Below, piece after piece: positions 60,123 through 64,000 of a stretch of 64,000 nt of DNA; the first letter of the stretch is position 1; the number at the start of each line of letters is the position of its first letter. The stretch is from Thuidium tamariscinum. Its lineage: Eukaryota; Streptophyta; Bryopsida; Hypnales; Thuidiaceae. Under the pieces are notes generated by a model. That model saw only the letters and a program-made list of their open reading frames with translations. It did no database searches and was not told the DNA's origin. Both the position numbers and the translations under genes were made by a program. The DNA lies in assembly GCA_947034885.2 (NCBI GenBank), contig OX344751.2:47149082-47213081 (forward strand). Reading direction: 5' to 3'.

Positions 60123-60489
60123 GTGCATTAGTTTGGTTATTATATAGGCACCTGTTTGTGATTTATAGTATGAAAAGTAATAAAATATGTTGAGTCTTTG
60201 TTCTCCTTCGAACTGTAAGTAATTCTGGTGTACCAAGTGTTTGGATTCCGCTTAGCCTTGTCATTCACTACATTTTCTTGTATTGTCATGGGAATTGCAT
60301 CCGGAGATCTCTCGACCTCTATTTTCAAATGCCAATCCACTGAACCTTGAAGTAAAGCTACTTATGTGAGTTGAAGTAATTCCTAGTTTATTGCCTTGGT
60401 GCAATCCAATTGGGACAAGAGAATTGTTTAGATTTATATGAGTTGCAATTAGATTTAGTCTTCGGTTTCTCACAACACTAGGACCCTCC

Positions 60490-60860
60490 ATTATGTGCTG
60501 TTCCCTTACATCGGAAAATCTCCCGATGATTTACCTCAAGTATTACATATAACCTGATGAAGTTCGGTGTACTTCCCTAATTACTTGAACTCCAAGAACC
60601 TCCATACTGTGATATTCCCTTAGATCGGGAAATCTCCCGATGATTTACCTCAAGTATTACATATAACCTGATGAAGTTCGGTGTACTTCCCTAATTACTT
60701 GAACTCTAAGAACCTCGATATTGTGATATTCCCTTAGATGGGGAAATCTCTCGATGATTCATCTCAAGTATTACATATAACTTAGTGAAATTGGAGGTAC
60801 TCCAACTCCCCAAATCCCCTAAACCCGACTTCTACTGAAAATATATAAAATCCTAAAACC
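60490..60860. repeat. Right-terminal array, ~123-bp units with palindrome half-sites
   Basis: Units containing 'gggaaatctcccgatgatttacctcaagtattacatataacctgatgaag' begin near 60509, 60632 and 60755, with further half sites to 60890. AAATCTCCCGATG is a decayed half of the 18-bp palindrome, mirroring the left-terminal array. It lies directly before the right border of the giant element. Confidence 0.8.
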
Positions 60861-60915
60861 CTACTTATATTGAAAATCTCCCGATAGTACCATGACAAAG
60901 TCCAAATTTAACACC

Positions 60916-60953
60916 AAAGTCCAAAAGTAGTTAAATATGGCATCCCGATCTAA
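60916..60953 (+). CDS. gag: gag C-terminal codons, resumed after the insertion
   Basis: Starting with the right copy of the 14-base duplication, the gag frame continues for a few codons (SPKVVKYGIPI) to TAA at 60951-60953. The left copy reads SPKVIYG before leaving the family sequence. This supports excision of 38995-60929 as the ancestral state. Confidence 0.6.
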
Positions 60954-62425
60954 GAAACTCAAAGGAAACTTTTGATGCAGTGGAAATCGACGTAGAAATT
61001 GTCGATAAAGTTATCCCGAGGGTTCTAGTAGACGATGGGAGCAGGGTGAACATCATGCCTGCCTTCACCATGGATAAGTTGGGACTAAAAGTCACTCACC
61101 CATCTTATGTCACCTTAAAGTGCGCTGACCAGAGTTCTGTTAGGTCACTAGGCCGGATCAAGGATCTTCGCATACAAACTGGGGGCGTTGACTACATAGT
61201 CACTTTTGAAGTTATTAAACTCAAAGAGGAGGCTAATGAAGGGTACCCGCTTCTATTAGGAAGGGGATACCTTCGGCAATGTGGAGGAATTGTGAACTGG
61301 GCCGAGAAACGACCCACCTTCACTTACGGCCCAGAAAATTCCCGAACTATAGTCGCCATAGTTTCTCGTGGCCCGCTTCTAGGATTTGAAGGCAAACATG
61401 AATTGCCAACCATCTAATCTCGAAGGGCAGAGGCTATGGTGGATTTAGGGCCCATTAAATGCATTGGTCCCGGATTATACGATTACGTAGATGATGGAAC
61501 TTTTGCAAAATGGATCCAAGAACATTCTTATTCAGGCGATGAAGTATTTGTTATAACGCAAGGGGAAGTAAATGACCCCGAAGCTCAACTGACTGAAGAA
61601 GACCGATTTTACACTCCGGACCGGGAATTTCCAACTAGACAAGGAAATCCAGCAATTCAAGGGTCAACGCTAAGAGACCGCACAAATCAGCCACTACAAC
61701 TACAAATAGAATCCGTTTTCGGACCAATATTACCGCTGCCTGGAAGAAGATATGACCAAATGCCGAGAACAAGAGCCCGAGTACACCGGCGAAGGACAGT
61801 AGACCTACGGAGGATGATCAACCCTCCTACTTTACCTTCCCGCTTCGGACCACACGATGGAGCTCAATACCATGAAACTTGTGACTCTTGTCACGATCTA
61901 CCCCGAATGTTCCAATGCCCTAATATGAGGTATCACATCCAAACTCAGCTCCAGTATCCAAGCCCGGCTCCAAATCCGGTAGAGCTACAACATCTCAATT
62001 TGATTTTTAACATGACGGCAAATCCCAAGAAGGAGGTATTAAAAACGATTGATGATTTAAAACGGTGGCAACGGTACCACCCTTATCACAGTCACAATCG
62101 ATCCAAGCGACCAAGATATACCTATAAAAGACCAGCTGTGGGTAGTTCTTCGCAAAGCAGTCCATGTGTTGACTCAGAAGAATTACCACCTCCGGATGCA
62201 CACATACACAGACAAGAAACTTCGCAAGCAGTGCCATCTACGAATAGAGAAATGGTATTTGTAAACTCCCCTTGTAGTATTACAAATGCCCCAGAAATCT
62301 ACCAACGACGATTTGCGAATGCTTCACCGAAGAAAACCGACATTTTCAAAAAATGGGTACGAACCTCTAACAAAATTCTGTGTGGTTGCTTCCGGGTATT
62401 TTCCACCCACCTCTCGAACCCATAA
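60935..62425 (+). pseudogene. Retrotransposon protease and downstream region, one in-frame stop
   Basis: Open from 60935 in the -1 frame relative to gag and overlapping its end. A retropepsin domain follows: VLVDDGSRVNIMP (active-site variant D-D-G-S) at about 61028-61066, and YPLLLGRGYLRQCGGIVNW near 61240. The frame is stopped by TAA at 61415-61417 (after LPTI) and then continues in the same frame to 62425, through Pro/Arg/Gln-rich sequence with a CDSCHD...C cluster. No reverse transcriptase, RNase H or integrase motif follows within the window, so the element may be non-autonomous or rearranged. In most gypsy elements reverse transcriptase directly follows protease. Confidence 0.7.
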
Positions 62426-64000
62426 AGTTTGGGAATTTCAATTATTTGTTTTGCATTTCTTTGTTTTGCTATTTGATTTTATTGCTTTCAAGTTATTTCA
62501 ATTTTATTTGCTATTTGATTTCAGTTATTTGCTAAAACCAAAAACAACAAAAAACCCAAAAATACAAAAATAGAGTGTTGCTTTGGAAGGTTAAAGGTTC
62601 CAAGTACTTACTTAGCCATGGTTTTGATTTTCGAGAGTTGGTTGTGATTCCCAAATAGAGTTTTAAAACCAGAGTCTATCAACCTTAGGGCAAAAGATTT
62701 GAAAAGACTTAGCTTCTTCAAAGAAGTTACTTAAGTTGCCCACTCTTGGAAATCATGTAAAAATAAGGGCTTCTTAGTGCCTACCATGCCTAAACTAAGA
62801 AAATTCTATCGGTACCTCCATACGGACGACCGAGGGACTTCGATTCTTACAACCTTCACTGCAAAAATTTCCTTTTGAATTGATTTCCTTTTATTAAAAA
62901 AAAAAAAAAATCCTAAAAAATCCTAAAAAATTAAAAATCTAAAAATCCAAAAATTATTCTTGCTTATAGAAATCCAAATTGTGGAGGATAAAACCTTCAA
63001 AACCATTGGAACACCTATTCAAAAGGGTGTATCCAATTTACTAATGATTACCTCGAATTGAAATTCTTGGTACATGTTTTTATGATCGACAGGTACGTTT
63101 TGTCAACCCTTTATTTGCACCAAATTCAAATTACCCTTGGGAAATTGAAATTTTGGGCATATTAACTCAGAAACAAATTACACATATCGATAAGGTTGGA
63201 TCAAAATATTGGCCAACCTTTAACTTTGATCGTGGTACACCAGATGATAACGAATATTAATTCCGAAATCGGTGATGCATCAATAACTTATTCAAAATTT
63301 AATCATCATTGGTTGTAACTTCACATGGAAGTTTGTGCTATTATAAGTATGGGATATCTTCATGGCGAAGCCTCCCTGGCCTCTGGATTGCTTCACTAGA
63401 CGTAATTCTCGCCTAAGAGTAAACTAGGTCCTCCGGAGCCCTTGTTGGGTATAAGACTCGAGATTCGTATCATATACTTGGAATATTCATAAATCTAAAT
63501 GTGGGGAAGCGTAAAAGAAAAGGCATTGGACCACCAATGCTAATCCAAGCCCTGTTGCTAAGTATGTTGAGGAAACGATATATTTAGTGACTGACAGCGG
63601 AATGAAGGCCGGGAGTGCGCGAGCCTTGACATTCATCCATTGTCAGGTTGATAAATATCGGTGCAGCGATGCTTAATCAACCAATGGTTGCGATTTTTGG
63701 AAATAATGGACTAGACCAAGCTTCATGAGGAAGCAACCTTATAAAAATAAGGTCGGAAGTGCGTGAGCTCCAAGCTTCTCCAAGAAGTTTCTTTATGGAC
63801 TTGTCTGTATCTAGAATTAGCGTAAAAGAAAAGACATTGGACATCCAGTGTTATCCAACTCTAACCCTTTCCACTTGTGTTTGTGCCCAACTCTAGTATA
63901 AAAGACAGAGCTCGACTCTTGTACTTTCAACTAGTAGTCGTAGCTGGGATGTTCCATCCTTGGTTTTGTTAGCTTAGAAGGCGACGTGAACCGGATAGCC
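62426..64000. other. Retroelement 3' non-coding region with ~311-bp repeat
   Basis: AT-rich, with an A tract near 62896-62910. The phrase 'gcgtaaaagaaaaggcattggac' occurs at 63509 and, with changes, at 63820, and 'gcgcgagc/gcgtgagc' phrases recur between. This is typical of spacer repeats in large gypsy elements. No gene recognised before the window ends. Confidence 0.45.

Larger units (their letters stand above)
38995..60915. mobile_element. ~21.9-kb giant element inserted in gag, carrying the ATCGGGAGATCTCCCGAT palindrome family
   Basis: Gag sequence on the left and gag/protease sequence on the right are separated by this block. AAAGTCCAAAAGTA occurs at both borders (38981-38994 and 60916-60929), and homology may extend to TATGG with a small gap, so the target duplication is at least 14 bases. 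Inside are two divergent intron-bearing genes (DUF7869-type, minus; ParB-like/methylase-like/FCP1-like, plus), a 48-bp array, telomere-like and 177-bp tandem repeats, and palindromes throughout. Palindrome-derived half sites also form the terminal arrays. No clear terminal inverted repeats were found. One mobile unit is the simplest reading; a composite of successive insertions is possible. Confidence 0.65.

Noticed and set aside
61480-61500. YVDD tetrapeptide resembling the reverse transcriptase active site
   Set aside because: The surrounding residues (GLYDYVDDGTFAKW) do not match reverse transcriptase, and none of its other motifs are nearby.

Overview
The window looks like transposon-rich intergenic DNA from a large plant-lineage (streptophyte) nuclear genome. 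The clues are GT-AG introns, tandem DNA carrying the plant telomere unit TTTAGGG, a Ty3/gypsy-type LTR retrotransposon with a very long LTR, a Helitron helicase remnant, and a MULE-like transposase with a SWIM zinc finger. My impression is a non-seed lineage (bryophyte, lycophyte, fern or streptophyte alga), but the sequence does not settle it. I see no ordinary housekeeping gene and no convincing tRNA or rRNA gene. Almost every long reading frame is a transposon gene, and most are broken by single in-frame stops.

Layout. 1-1.5 kb: tail of a Helitron. 3.1-3.8 kb: a scrap of DNA with its own palindrome family (core AGGTCGA/TCGACCT), cut by an LTR that starts at 3794. 3.8-10.1 kb: that LTR, minus-strand LTR relics and minisatellites. 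10.8-14.9 kb: a decayed MULE-like transposase gene on the minus strand. 15.33-25.76 kb: a 10.4-kb hAT-like element with good inverted termini, an 8-bp target duplication and GGTCGCCC arrays, but no transposase. 26.6-30.1 kb: a retrotransposon fragment on the minus strand. 31.34 kb to the end: a gypsy-type element with a 4.2-kb 5' LTR, primer-binding site, extra ORF, gag and protease. Its gag gene is split by about 21.9 kb of foreign DNA (38995-60915).

That insert is the most interesting part. It carries two divergent intron-containing genes. The left one (minus, 43.5-40.0 kb) is a DUF7869-type protein resembling an RNase-H-fold transposase. The right one (plus, 51.56-58.84 kb) reads as a fusion of a ParB/DGQHR-like domain, a domain laid out like a beta-class DNA N4/N6 methyltransferase, a basic linker, and an FCP1-type HAD phosphatase domain. 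A second FCP1-like exon without the catalytic Asp follows. The insert is littered with an 18-bp palindrome, ATCGGGAGATCTCCCGAT, and variants. These lie in nearly every intron of both genes, in both flanks, twice in frame inside a coding exon, and in a 48-bp x 13 array at 44.07-44.69 kb. Degenerate half-sites build tandem arrays at both ends. The combination suggests a giant mobile element with its own repeated DNA mark, possibly read or modified by the element-encoded protein. That functional link is inference.

Three copies of a ~730-bp inverted-terminal-repeat element occur. One interrupts an exon of the fusion gene, and removing it with one CTTT copy restores the frame.
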